DNA of 64,000 bases from Romanomermis culicivorax (lineage: Eukaryota > Nematoda > Enoplea > Mermithida > Mermithidae): contig CAWUHX010000173.1 of assembly GCA_963922205.1 (NCBI GenBank), positions 186,001-250,000 of the forward strand. Direction: 5' to 3'. The notes under the pieces were generated by a model, which was not told the DNA's origin, did not search any database, and saw nothing but the letters and a program-made list of their open reading frames with translations. Shown one piece after another: positions 56,401 to 64,000 of this stretch; the first letter of the stretch is position 1, and each line of letters opens with the position of its first letter. A program made the position numbers and the translations under genes.

Positions 56401-59400
56401 CGCACATTGCAACCTGGCCTGTGCAAAAAAACCTGTATGTACATATAAGACATAGAGTTCGAGTCCGAGTCCGATCGGACTCACACCTGAAAATTCGAGT
56501 CCGAGTCAGAGTAAGCTGAAATTTGAAGTTCGATTCCGAGTCCAAGTAAGCCGAAATTTGAAGTCCGAGTTCGATTGCACGAAAAATCCGGGTCCGTCCC
56601 ATCCCTACTATTTACCTTTGAGTTGATTTAAATAAACAGTTTTTTCGAATTGTTTTGCTCCTGTGGCTATTCTGCTTTCTCAGACGGACAGAAAAAGAGA
56701 CCGTGGTACAAATTTTTCTCCTCGGAACGGACTTCTATGTTGAACGTTTATCTGACTACGCTGATGTTATTGAAAACAAAAACCGATAATGGCGAATATC
56801 TGCCATTAGATCAATAATATTTAGATACGTTCCATTGTTATATCGATATCATAAAATAAAATTTCCATTATCATATATTTCAACGACTTCAAGTTCGCAC
56901 AATACGGTGTTCATTTTCATTATCAGAATTAATAGAATCGCTCAAAAAACCTATGTCATCGACTGACTACATCCATGGCTCAATACTTCAAAATGTGTTT
57001 TGCATTGAAAAATGTTAATGTTAATTAATCGGACACTTCATTCAGCTATTGGCAGTGTGGGTATTAAAATTATGGATTAATTTTGATACTTTTTAAGCGG
57101 TGCTTGGACTAATCGGCCTTCTATCTTGCCGCAAAAATGATTGACGATTGCAAATCAGACTGTAATTGCGATTAGCCCTACTCCACTATCCGTTATTCTG
57201 ACCCTAAAGCTTAAAAGTAACATTCAGAACAGAATACAAGATTTAAGGCGGAGTGTCACTTCACGCGGCGGGCAACACCGCGCGTGATGACCGCTAGGAC
57301 GCTAGTTTAGGACCAAGCGGGCAAGCGGCCGCCGCTAGTAATTTTCAAAGGTTACTGTAGAAATTTCAATCGGAATTTCGGCGGTGTTGCTCGCCAATGT
57401 TTTTTCGCGTAGACCTTTCACCATTTGGTGAACGCGATCAAAATTTTTTCCGCTATTCTATCCATGCCGTTTTTTGCTTAAAAATACCACGGTGCGCTTT
57501 ATTCATGCATTTTGAGCTTTTCTTGATGTAATTCAATCAGTAATTCACGAAAAAGGAAGAAAAAACGAAGATTGTCGACTTGAGTCAGATTATGATAAGA
57601 ATATATCGAAATTAATAGTAATAGCAAAAAGCCAAAGCGAGGAAAACCTATGTATTTGTGCTTAGCCAAAATGAAGAGTCATAGATTCAATTGGAATCAT
57701 TCTTCTTTTTTTGGGTTCTGATACCTTAGATTAGAACGTTGTAAGATAAATCTTTCCAACACATATTTCATGATTTGCAATTTAATCAAGCCTCTTGTGC
57801 CAATTGGAACAATTGTCCGTGCTCAAAAAACACACTGCCCTTTTCCCCAGTTGGGAAAAGGCCGGTGGGAAAAGACAGTGGCTCTCAGGAAAAATTTGGT
57901 TGCTCTGCTCGAAAAAACCCAGAAAGAAATAGTAGCCAAGCACAAAAATTGGTTGAAAATTGAACAAAAATCGGAATTTAAGAAATTCTGCACTTTTTTA
58001 CGAATTGTTAATTTAAACTCGTCGGGAAGATTTATTTTAGCAATAAATTCGATTAAAATCGCCGAATGAACAATAATTTTGCAAAAAAAAAACCACGATG
58101 AAAATGGTTTAAAAATAACAATTCGGTGCAAGCGCTGCCCGCTAGGATAGAAAAATTTCTAAACTAGCGGCGCGTGAAAAACTACGGTAGGATTGCTAGC
58201 GGGGATTTCGGTCATCACGCGCGACACCGCTCGCGGTCTGCCCGCTGGGTATATGTCACTTCGGAAGCGGGCGAGCGGTTCACGCTCGATTTTGATTGGT
58301 CCATTTTTTCTTTTTACTGTAGCGTGACGCGGGGAGCGTGAAGTGACATTCCGCCTTTAGTAGGCAAATTCCTCGAGAAGAGAAACCAAACACACATTCG
58401 CGGAATGTAATTGGATAACTAGAAATACAAATGCATCAGAGCCAATAAAAGAAACTATCGCTCAGAATACTGAGTGAACAGTCACTCTACATTTTGGACG
58501 ACATTTGTGATCCCTCCCCGAACTTTCCCCATTCATGCATGAATATTCTTTTCAATATTTTTGAAAGTATTCGGAAAAGTTATTATTCCACTAACAACAG
58601 GCTCAGTTGAGTAAAAAGTAAAAAACGTTTCTTACGTTACTGAATCCATCGAACATTATTTCAACAGGTTCCGTCAGCGGATTTTCTTCTAGTTGTTTTC
58701 CACCCTAAAAAGGACTCCGCAAAAGGACAAAAATCAGCAAATATATCGAAAACATATGAAAAACCACTTCTCAGAAATATCCAGAAAGTTTAAAATAAGC
58801 GAATAAAAAATAAAACAATTTTACACGAAATGAGACTCAAAGCTAGTCAAACATAAAAAATTTAAGAAATTTTCTCAGATTATGTACAAGAATTATGAGA
58901 GAAGAATTATGAATATTAAGTTAGGAATGAGCATGCCGACGCACAAAATATAATTGATACAAGTACATTCCATAACTAATGAATATACTCAAAGATTAGG
59001 TCATGGTCATTGACTATGCCCAGGGTTTTTTTGGCCAATTAGGAGCCATGGCTCCTAAAATTTAGGGACACAAGCCAAACTGGCTTGTAAAAATGAGAGC
59101 CTAACCACCCTTTTTGATTAGGCTATAGGGCTTCCTGTACGGAGATGCATTTTTATGCATTCTAAAATGAAAAATACCGATTCAAATTATTTATGATTCT
59201 TGGTATCATTTCTGTTGTGCGGTTAGAAAATATCATCTTAGCTTATGCTTATAGCTGTCAGAAACCAGCATGTTATGGATGAATGTTTGACCTTGTATGG
59301 TTTTTTTCCACGTATTTGATAAAAATTAAGATTTTCCTAGATTATTGTTTTACAAAATCGTTTTGTAGCGCTTTAGAATTTTTGGCTTAGAGGAACAACT

Positions 59401-61079
59401 TTTTGCAATCGGAAAATGATTGAAACATCCACATGGGAAAGCGGCAGAGGTTCTTGCTTCTGAAGAGGCCATTTAGATTCATTGTTGCTCACCTAGTTTT
59501 TGAACTCTAGTTTGCCCCCCCCGAAATCTCATTGAATTCACTAAAAAAAATAGACCCTTCATGCAGGAAAAAGATTTCCAACGCTATAGAAAATCGTAAT
59601 CTAAAATTTTTTTTCAGTGCTAAGCGCTGGAGATATTCAAGTCCGAAGTAAAATATCTATCGCACTTTTTTATGTTATAGATCATATGAAAATAATCGCT
59701 TTTGATAAATAATTGTGATTGGTAAATTACTGGCTCCAGATATATAAGATCCAAAAAGGAGGTAAAATGTTTGACCTCTTCCGCAAATCAAATGGCGAAA
59801 AGATCGGCCATCGGCAGTTGCAGCAGAATGTGATGAAAAATGCATTTTCCGACATTTAAGAGGCCTCGAAATCAAAATTTTTCGGCGCCAGGTACCGAAC
59901 AAGTTACTTTAGCCAGACTTTTGATTTCTCTCTAAAAAACTCAAGAAATTCAATTTTAAAAGTTAAGAACTGATGCAAAGTGAATGAAATACAAGGGAAA
60001 TAACTTTTAATCATTTTTCTGATGAAATTAAGCGAAATTATCAATTTTATAGTGAGCCAATAAAAATTATCATCCGTACAACCAAATTTTTCCCCAAGTT
60101 ACAGATCAACGTGGCTTGTGTGAAAAAGCCTTGATGATGTATTTGAATAATGACTGATCATTTCTGAGCCTTATTATTTTGTATGTGATTATGAATGTAT
60201 TCCAAATAATTGATCTGTTATGCTTGCTTCTACTGTGATTTTGAAGAGTGTTTTTGACTAAATTTGTTGAAAAAAACATTGTTTTTTACTACCAAATTTA
60301 TTTACAAACTTTTTAGTTTTGGCTTGTTGAAATTCCTATTGGCCTGTAAAATTTTGACCCCAAGAGCCAAATGGCCTGTCGAGAAAAAAAACCAAAAAAA
60401 CCCTGACTCTGCCTTAGGTGCTGAGATTTTTTTGTATTCTGGAACTTTGGAAATCACTTGTTATTATGTATCCGAAAATCAAAAGGAACTATTGGTGAAA
60501 CCATTTGTCGAGCGGAGATTTTCATTGAAGATATTGGTTACTGATTCTAAAATAACTTTTCAATCGGTTGAAACCGGTTCCGGGATGACCTGTATGCACA
60601 AACAGTATCTGCAGGCTTTTTAAGACGTTCTAGAGAAAAATTTCTAACCATTCACTCAAATTTCAAAAATCATTTGTTTGTTCACAGCCATTTATTAAAT
60701 GGAACTATTGCCCTTTACAAATAAATAAACCATGACCCCAGAGCTGAGAATCTATAGGTATCTCGAACCGAAGTCAGCTTATAATGGCAATGTAACCTAG
60801 CCGCATCATTTGTAATCGCTGAACCTCACTGATCTAACTAACTGATCGCTATATTGTTCAGTACTTACGTCATTAAATCCATCAAAATTGAAATCGATCG
60901 GTTTAGTCGACACTTGTTCAGCAGACTGAATAAAATAATTGTATATGAGAATGAAAAACGAAAGGATTTCATTTTACATTGATGTATCCGTCACGAAGCA
61001 ATTCGACGACCTTGGAAGAGGAATCCTGCTCATCAGTCAGTTTGACTGCCTGGTTATCTGATTCCTCAGAGACAAATTC
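41446..61079 (-). CDS. Low-complexity protein of unknown family, last six exons (513 codons, 5' incomplete)
   Basis: Minus-strand exons in transcript order: 60978-61079 (open into the gap), 60868-60924, 58636-58704, 53445-53973, 42106-42402, 41446-41933. Every junction is GT-AG and the frame stays open to the TAA/TAG-type stop at 41446. The three short exons encode an acidic region with repeated endings (ELLRDGYIN, DFNFDGFND, IMFDGFSN). The 529-bp exon encodes a Ser/Ala/Pro/Gln-rich stretch with DLFG, ASFGG, LYAAFG and SLFTQPPP. Then come a proline-rich piece (PPPFIAQVQHPPPPTPTGNG) and an Asn/Gln-rich tail with a short charged helix (HLREDFKKRDGDLLQKMDHF). There are no membrane segments. Scattered DLF/AFG/NNW motifs in a disordered C-terminus recall clathrin-adaptor or nuclear FG-type proteins, but that is only an impression. 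The introns are 53, 2163, 4662, 11042 and 172 bp. The upstream part is lost in the gap and beyond. Confidence 0.8.
43016..43275 (+). repeat. GGTTGATT minisatellite in intron
   Basis: Same unit type as 30097-30760, within the 11-kb intron of the second gene. Confidence 0.8.
43276..45260. other. Intronic DNA without recognised features
   Basis: I see no exon, repeat family or RNA gene here that I can support. Confidence 0.4.
45262..45400 (+). repeat. GGCGCATGAGGCGTTTG-type minisatellite
   Basis: About eight degenerate 15-18 bp units mixing GGCG(C/T)A(T/C)GAGGCG and TTTGTGGC. Related words occur inverted near 46950-47010 (AAGCCACATGCACCAC, AACGCCGCATGCGCCAC). Confidence 0.75.
45420..46180 (+). 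repeat. Purine (A)-rich low-complexity tract
   Basis: Long runs of AAATAAAATAAAA- and AAACAGAAAA-type sequence, nearly free of T on this strand at 45620-45960. The hydrophobic minus-strand ORF at 45578-45994 is a by-product. It lies in the 11-kb intron. Confidence 0.75.
46483..46687. mobile_element. 205-bp CATACC MITE with perfect 8-bp TSD
   Basis: Left end CATACCAGTACTTGGGG, right end TACAGGTATG, flanked by ATTCAATT on both sides (46475-46482, 46688-46695). Sister of 33635-33850, sharing the AAAATTTCGACTTTTT core and the G/C homopolymers. Confidence 0.9.
47194..47450 (-). mobile_element. CATAC-type MITE fragment
   Basis: Left end CACATGTGACGGGGCG, poly-G tract, then GGCGCGAAGCGCC at 47373. 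The second half is missing. Confidence 0.6.
47975..48302 (+). mobile_element. CATAC-type MITE, decayed
   Basis: Forward copy: GGGGGGGAGCCATTGG, ATAGCCATATGGTAG, AATGTTAATTTTTG, then CCCCCAGACCTCGGAACC and ACATGTAAG as the right end. The left end and the central palindrome are degraded. Confidence 0.6.
48303..49063. other. Intronic DNA without recognised features
   Basis: Nothing supportable seen. Confidence 0.35.
49064..49292 (+). pseudogene. Non-LTR retrotransposon reverse transcriptase fragment
   Basis: From 49073 the frame reads LGPALFLLYINDIYHLSEDS and then ILADDVNLKIYS. This is the block 4-5 region of LINE reverse transcriptases, with the catalytic Asp-Asp (ADD) present. The upstream part is out of frame or lost. 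Downstream it is cut by the MITE whose 8-bp target duplication (CTCAAAAA/CTCAAAAC) lies at 49285 and 50515. Probably of the Jockey/CR1 type; the clade is not determined. Confidence 0.75.
49293..50514 (+). mobile_element. CATAC 445-type MITE split by nested insertions
   Basis: Left end TATACATGTAATTGGGGG at 49293, right end CCATTACATGTATG ending at 50514. The flanks CTCAAAAA and CTCAAAAC (7 of 8 identical) show that the two halves belong together. About 780 bp of foreign DNA sits inside, including a piece of the CAGGGTTTTTTTGG family in reverse (49541-50235), alignable with 59690-60405. The 3' half keeps GGCGCTTCGCGCC at 50312. Confidence 0.78.
51359..51711 (+). mobile_element. About 353-bp CA(T/G)ACGTGCACAC MITE, first copy
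   Basis: Near-perfect inverse of 51974-52318. Ends CAGACGTGCACACAGGGTA and complement of CAAACATGCACACGGGCAG. The interior has TTTGGCAGAAGTTTACCAT repeats. Target duplication unclear (AAACCACT / CAATTACT). Confidence 0.75.
51974..52318 (-). mobile_element. 345-bp CATACGTGCACAC MITE with perfect 8-bp TSD
   Basis: Ends CATACGTGCACACGG and complement of CATACATGCACACAGGG. Flanked by GCACTCAT at 51966-51973 and 52319-52326. It is in reverse orientation to 51359-51711. Its insertion point is the very edge of the 445-bp element at 52324. Confidence 0.9.
52324..52768 (-). mobile_element. Complete 445-bp CATAC MITE
   Basis: Same length as the 19101-19545 copy, in reverse orientation. Ends CATACATGTAACGG and AATTACATGTATG; GGCGCGAAGCGCC at 52524. 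The right target duplication is ATAGCACT (52769-52776). The matching left one is ATAGCACT at 51963-51970, now pushed away by the 345-bp insertion. Confidence 0.9.
54478..54635. mobile_element. 158-bp CAGGG...CCCTG MITE
   Basis: Starts CAGGGTTTTAGGCACCGG, ends TGAAAAAAACCCTG. The flanks GACAGGAC and GACAGGTA share the first six of eight bases. Probably a short member of the CAGGGTTTT hAT-like group. Confidence 0.65.
55465..56607. mobile_element. 1143-bp TAGGGATGGG hAT-like element
   Basis: Ends TAGGGATGGGGCGGGTATTC and complement of TAGGGATGGGACGGACCCGG. Flanks TTATTTAC and CTATTTAC (7 of 8). The subterminal 130 bp on each side carry (GAGTCC)-type hexamer repeats in opposite orientation. Inside is CGGCGCGACGCGCCG at 56178. 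No transposase. It lies in the 4.7-kb intron of the second gene. Confidence 0.85.
57246..58356. mobile_element. 1111-bp AGGCGGAGTGTCACTTCACG element, 3-bp TTA TSD
   Basis: Ends AGGCGGAGTGTCACTTCACG and complement of AGGCGGAATGTCACTTCACG, one mismatch in 20, both flanked by TTA. Inward on both sides come GCGGGC and GCTAG words, so the ends are GC-rich. A 3-bp TTA duplication fits the PIF/Harbinger group, but without a transposase this is tentative. The frame at 57770-58069 has no recognisable domain. Confidence 0.75.
59021..60405. mobile_element. 1385-bp CAGGGTTTTTTTGG hAT-like element
   Basis: Ends CAGGGTTTTTTTGGCC and CCAAAAAAACCCTG. Flanks ACTATGCC and ACTCTGCC (7 of 8). Next to the left end is the perfect 18-bp palindrome TAGGAGCCATGGCTCCTA. 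It shares its 3' part with 13074-13943 and its middle, inverted, with 49541-50235. No transposase frame. It lies in the 2.2-kb intron of the second gene. Confidence 0.82.
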
Positions 61080-61179
61080 NNNNNNNNNNNNNNNNNNNNN
61101 NNNNNNNNNNNNNNNNNNNNNNNNNNNNNNNNNNNNNNNNNNNNNNNNNNNNNNNNNNNNNNNNNNNNNNNNNNNNNNN
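61080..61179. other. Assembly gap, 100 N
   Basis: Exactly 100 N. It interrupts an exon of the second gene on its left side and is followed by a second copy of 55470 onward. Confidence 0.99.
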
Positions 61180-64000
61180 ATGGGACGGGTATTCGAGTCC
61201 GAGACCTCGGGTATCCGAGCATTTTTTCAAGTCCGAGTCCGACCTGCCAAGAATTTTAAGTCGGAATCCGACCTGTCAAAAATTTCAAGTCTGAGTCCGA
61301 GTGCGAGTCCGACTCTTATATGTCAAATATAAGTCGGACACCTGTGGCTGTGCAACCAAATTTTTTCTGCCAAATTGCACAGTGCAACTTGAGGCCTGAC
61401 TGCTCTTTTGATAAGGTTATTGGGTTTTCTGCCCGGAGATGCATTTTTATGCGTTCTAAAATAGAAAAAAGTGAAAATTTTTTCAATTCATTTATAATTT
61501 TCTATATTATTCTAGAGCGCGGTTAGAAAAGGTCATTCTAGTTAGTGCTTATAGGTTCTAATTATGGCTAAATGTTTGATACTGTATTGTTTTTTTGACG
61601 AAGTTGATGAAAACCAACATTTTTCTCGATAATTTTCCCAAAATTGTTTGCGATCTTCACAAAAATTTTGAATTTTCACTTCCATGTGATTAAAACATTT
61701 TGAGTGTAAGAAAAGGCTAGAAATTTTTGCCGGTTGAAAGTCGCTTGCCTAGTTTTTGAATTTCAGTTTGTCCGACTGAATATTTATTAAATTCACTGAG
61801 AAATCAAACCTTCTGTCTGGGGAATAAAAGGTGAAAAGATTCATTTTCCAGCGTTCTAGAATATTAAAATCCAGAAAAAAATTTCGGCGCGACGCGCCGA
61901 ACTAATTGTTCTAGTCTAGTCATATTCACCTTTTCATTTGGTCTCCAAAACTCAGGAAATTGGGGTTTAAATGCCTAAAACCGACGCGGATCGAATGAAA
62001 TGTCAAGAAAACTAGTTTGCGACGGCTTTTCCAATAAATTTAAGCTAATTCATCGATTTTAGAGTGAGCAACTAAAAATTTATGTGTGCAACCAAAATTT
62101 TTCCCCCAAATCGCACATTGCAACCTGGCCTGTGCAAAAAAAACCTGTATGTACATATAAGACATAGAGTTCGAGTCCGAGTCCGATCGGACTCGCACCT
62201 GAAAATTCGAGTCCGAGTCAGAGTAAGCTGAAATTTGAAGTTCGATTCCGAGTCCAAGTAAGCCGAAATTTGAAGTCCGAGTCCGATTGCACGAAAAATC
62301 CGGGTCCGTCCCATCCCTACTATTTACCTTTGAGTTGATTTAAATACACAGTTTTTCCGAATTGTTTTGCTCCTGTGGCTATTCTGCTTTCTCAGACGGA
62401 TAGAAAAAGAGACCGTGGTACAAATTTTTCTCCTCGGAACGGACTTCTATGTTGAACGTTTATCTGACTACGTTGATGTTATTGAAAACAAAAACCGATA
62501 ATGCCGAATATCTGCCATTAGATCAATAATATTTAGATCCGTTCCATTGTTAAATCGATATCATAAAATAAAATTTCCATTATCATATATTTCAACGACT
62601 TCAAGTTCGCACAATACGGTGTTCATTTTCATTATCAGAATTAATAGAATCGCTCAAAAAACTTATGTCATCGACTGACTACATCCATGGCTCAATACTT
62701 CAAAACGTGTTTTGCATTGAAAAATGTTAATGTTAAATGGTTAATCGGACACTTAATTCAGCTATTGGCAGTGTGGGTATTAAAATTATGGATTAATTTT
62801 GATATTTTTAAGCGGTGCTTGGACTAATCGGCCTTCTATCTTGCCGCAAAAATGATTGACGATTGCAAATCAGACTGTAATTGCGATTAGCCCTACTCCA
62901 CTATCCGTTATTCTGACCCTTAAAGCTTAGAAGTAACATTCAGAACAGAATACAAGATTTAAGGCGGAGTGTCACTTCACGCGGCGGGCAACACCGCGCG
63001 TGATGACCGCTAGGACGCTAGTTTAGGACCAAGCGGGCAAGCGGCCGCCGCTAGTAATTTTCAAAGGTTACTGTAGAAATTTCAATCGGAATTTCGGCGG
63101 TGTTGCTCGCCAATGTTTTTTCGCGTAGACCTTTCACCATTTGGTGAACGCGATCAAAATTTTTTCCGCTATTCTATCCATGCCGTTTTTTGCTTAAAAA
63201 TACCACGGTGCGCTTTATTCATGCATTTTGAGCTTTTCTTGATGTAATTCAATCAGTAATTCACGAAAAAGGAAGAAAAAACGAAGATTGTCGACTTGAG
63301 TCAGATTATGATAAGAATATATCGAAATTAATAGTAATAGCAAAAAGCCAAAGCGAGGAAAACCTATGTATTTGTGCTTAGCCAAAATGAAGAGTCATAG
63401 ATTCAATTGGAATCATTCTTCTTTTTTTGGGTTCTGATACCTTAGATTAGAACGTTGTAAGATAAATCTTTCCAACACATATTTCATGATTTGCAATTTA
63501 ATCAAGCCTCTTGTGCCAATTGGAACAATTGTCCGTGCTCAAAAAACACACTGCCCTTTTCCCCAGTTGGGAAAAGGCCGGTGGGAAAAGACAGTGGCTC
63601 TCAGGAAAAAATTTGGTTGCTCTGCTCGAAAAAAACCCAGAAAGAAATAGTAGCCAAGCACAAAAATTGGTTGAAAATTGAACAAAAATCGGAATTTAAG
63701 AAATTCTGCACTTTTTTACGAATTGTTAATTTAAACTCGTCGGGAAGATTTATTTTAGCAATAAATTCGATTAAAATCGCCGAATGAACAATAATTTTGC
63801 AAAAAAAAAACCACGATGAAAATGGTTTAAAAATAACAATTCGGTGCAAGCGCTGCCCGCTAGGATAGAAAAAATTTCTAAACTAGCGGGCGCGTGAAAA
63901 ACTACGGTAGGATTGCTAGCGGGGATTTCGGTCATCACGCGCGACACCGCTCGCGGTCTGCCCGCTGGGTATATGTCACTTCGGAAGCGGGGCGAGCGGT
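61180..64000. repeat. Second copy of 55470-58279, running off the window
   Basis: Colinear with 55470-58279 at an offset of about 5710-5721, with rare substitutions and single-base indels. It contains the TAGGGATGGG element (to 62319, left end lost in the gap) and the AGGCGG element from 62962, cut by the window end. No exon in this part. Confidence 0.95.

Noticed and set aside
57770-58069. 99-codon ORF inside the AGGCGG element, considered as a transposase remnant
   Set aside because: It shows no DDE/DDD or DNA-binding motif, and the frame is broken by one-base indels in the second copy at 63491-63787.

Overview
The window is nuclear DNA of an animal, most likely an arthropod or another AT-rich invertebrate. 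Evidence: a lysyl-tRNA synthetase gene of metazoan type split into 13 exons with GT-AG introns (several only 59-72 bp), a second intron-rich gene, and very dense short DNA transposons. The species cannot be named from the sequence.

Layout. 2-2101 holds the end of a decayed Ty3/gypsy pol, followed by short tandem repeats and AT-rich DNA with one unidentified minus-strand ORF (3081-3370). 5891-8309 is a foldback-like element built of tandem-repeat arrays and 285-bp inverted arms, itself split by a 1025-bp hAT-type element. 9170-17644 (minus) is the complete lysyl-tRNA synthetase gene, read here exon by exon into 612 codons. 17645-30230 is its 5' side, present twice around a 100-N gap. 30231-41445 is repeats: a GGTTGATT minisatellite, MITEs, a long inverted repeat, a diverged 1.68-kb tandem duplication and one possible orphan membrane-protein exon. 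41446-61079 (minus) holds the last six recognisable exons of a second gene, whose product (at least 513 residues, rich in Ser/Asn/Pro/Gln/Ala) I do not recognise. Its long introns are packed with MITEs. 61180-64000 repeats 55470-58279.

Two points shape how the window should be read. First, both N gaps are exactly 100 bases, and the last 6-7 kb before each gap is repeated immediately after it at high identity. This is what two overlapping heterozygous contigs look like when left unmerged, so the 'duplicated' first two exons of the synthetase are probably two alleles. Comparing the copies shows a 445-bp MITE present in one and absent in the other, with a clean empty site, plus one amino-acid difference (Asn/Lys 77).

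Second, much of the non-coding DNA resolves into non-autonomous elements with 8-bp target duplications (hAT-like). One group shares CATAC...GTATG ends, in size classes of about 205-216, 345 and 445 bp, and some copies are nested. A GC-rich palindrome (GGCGCGAAGCGCC and variants) next to AAAATTTT, often followed by ACGTTGGAAAAT, recurs in structurally different families and is not explained by any one of them. I found no CRISPR array, operon, defence locus, rRNA or convincing tRNA gene.
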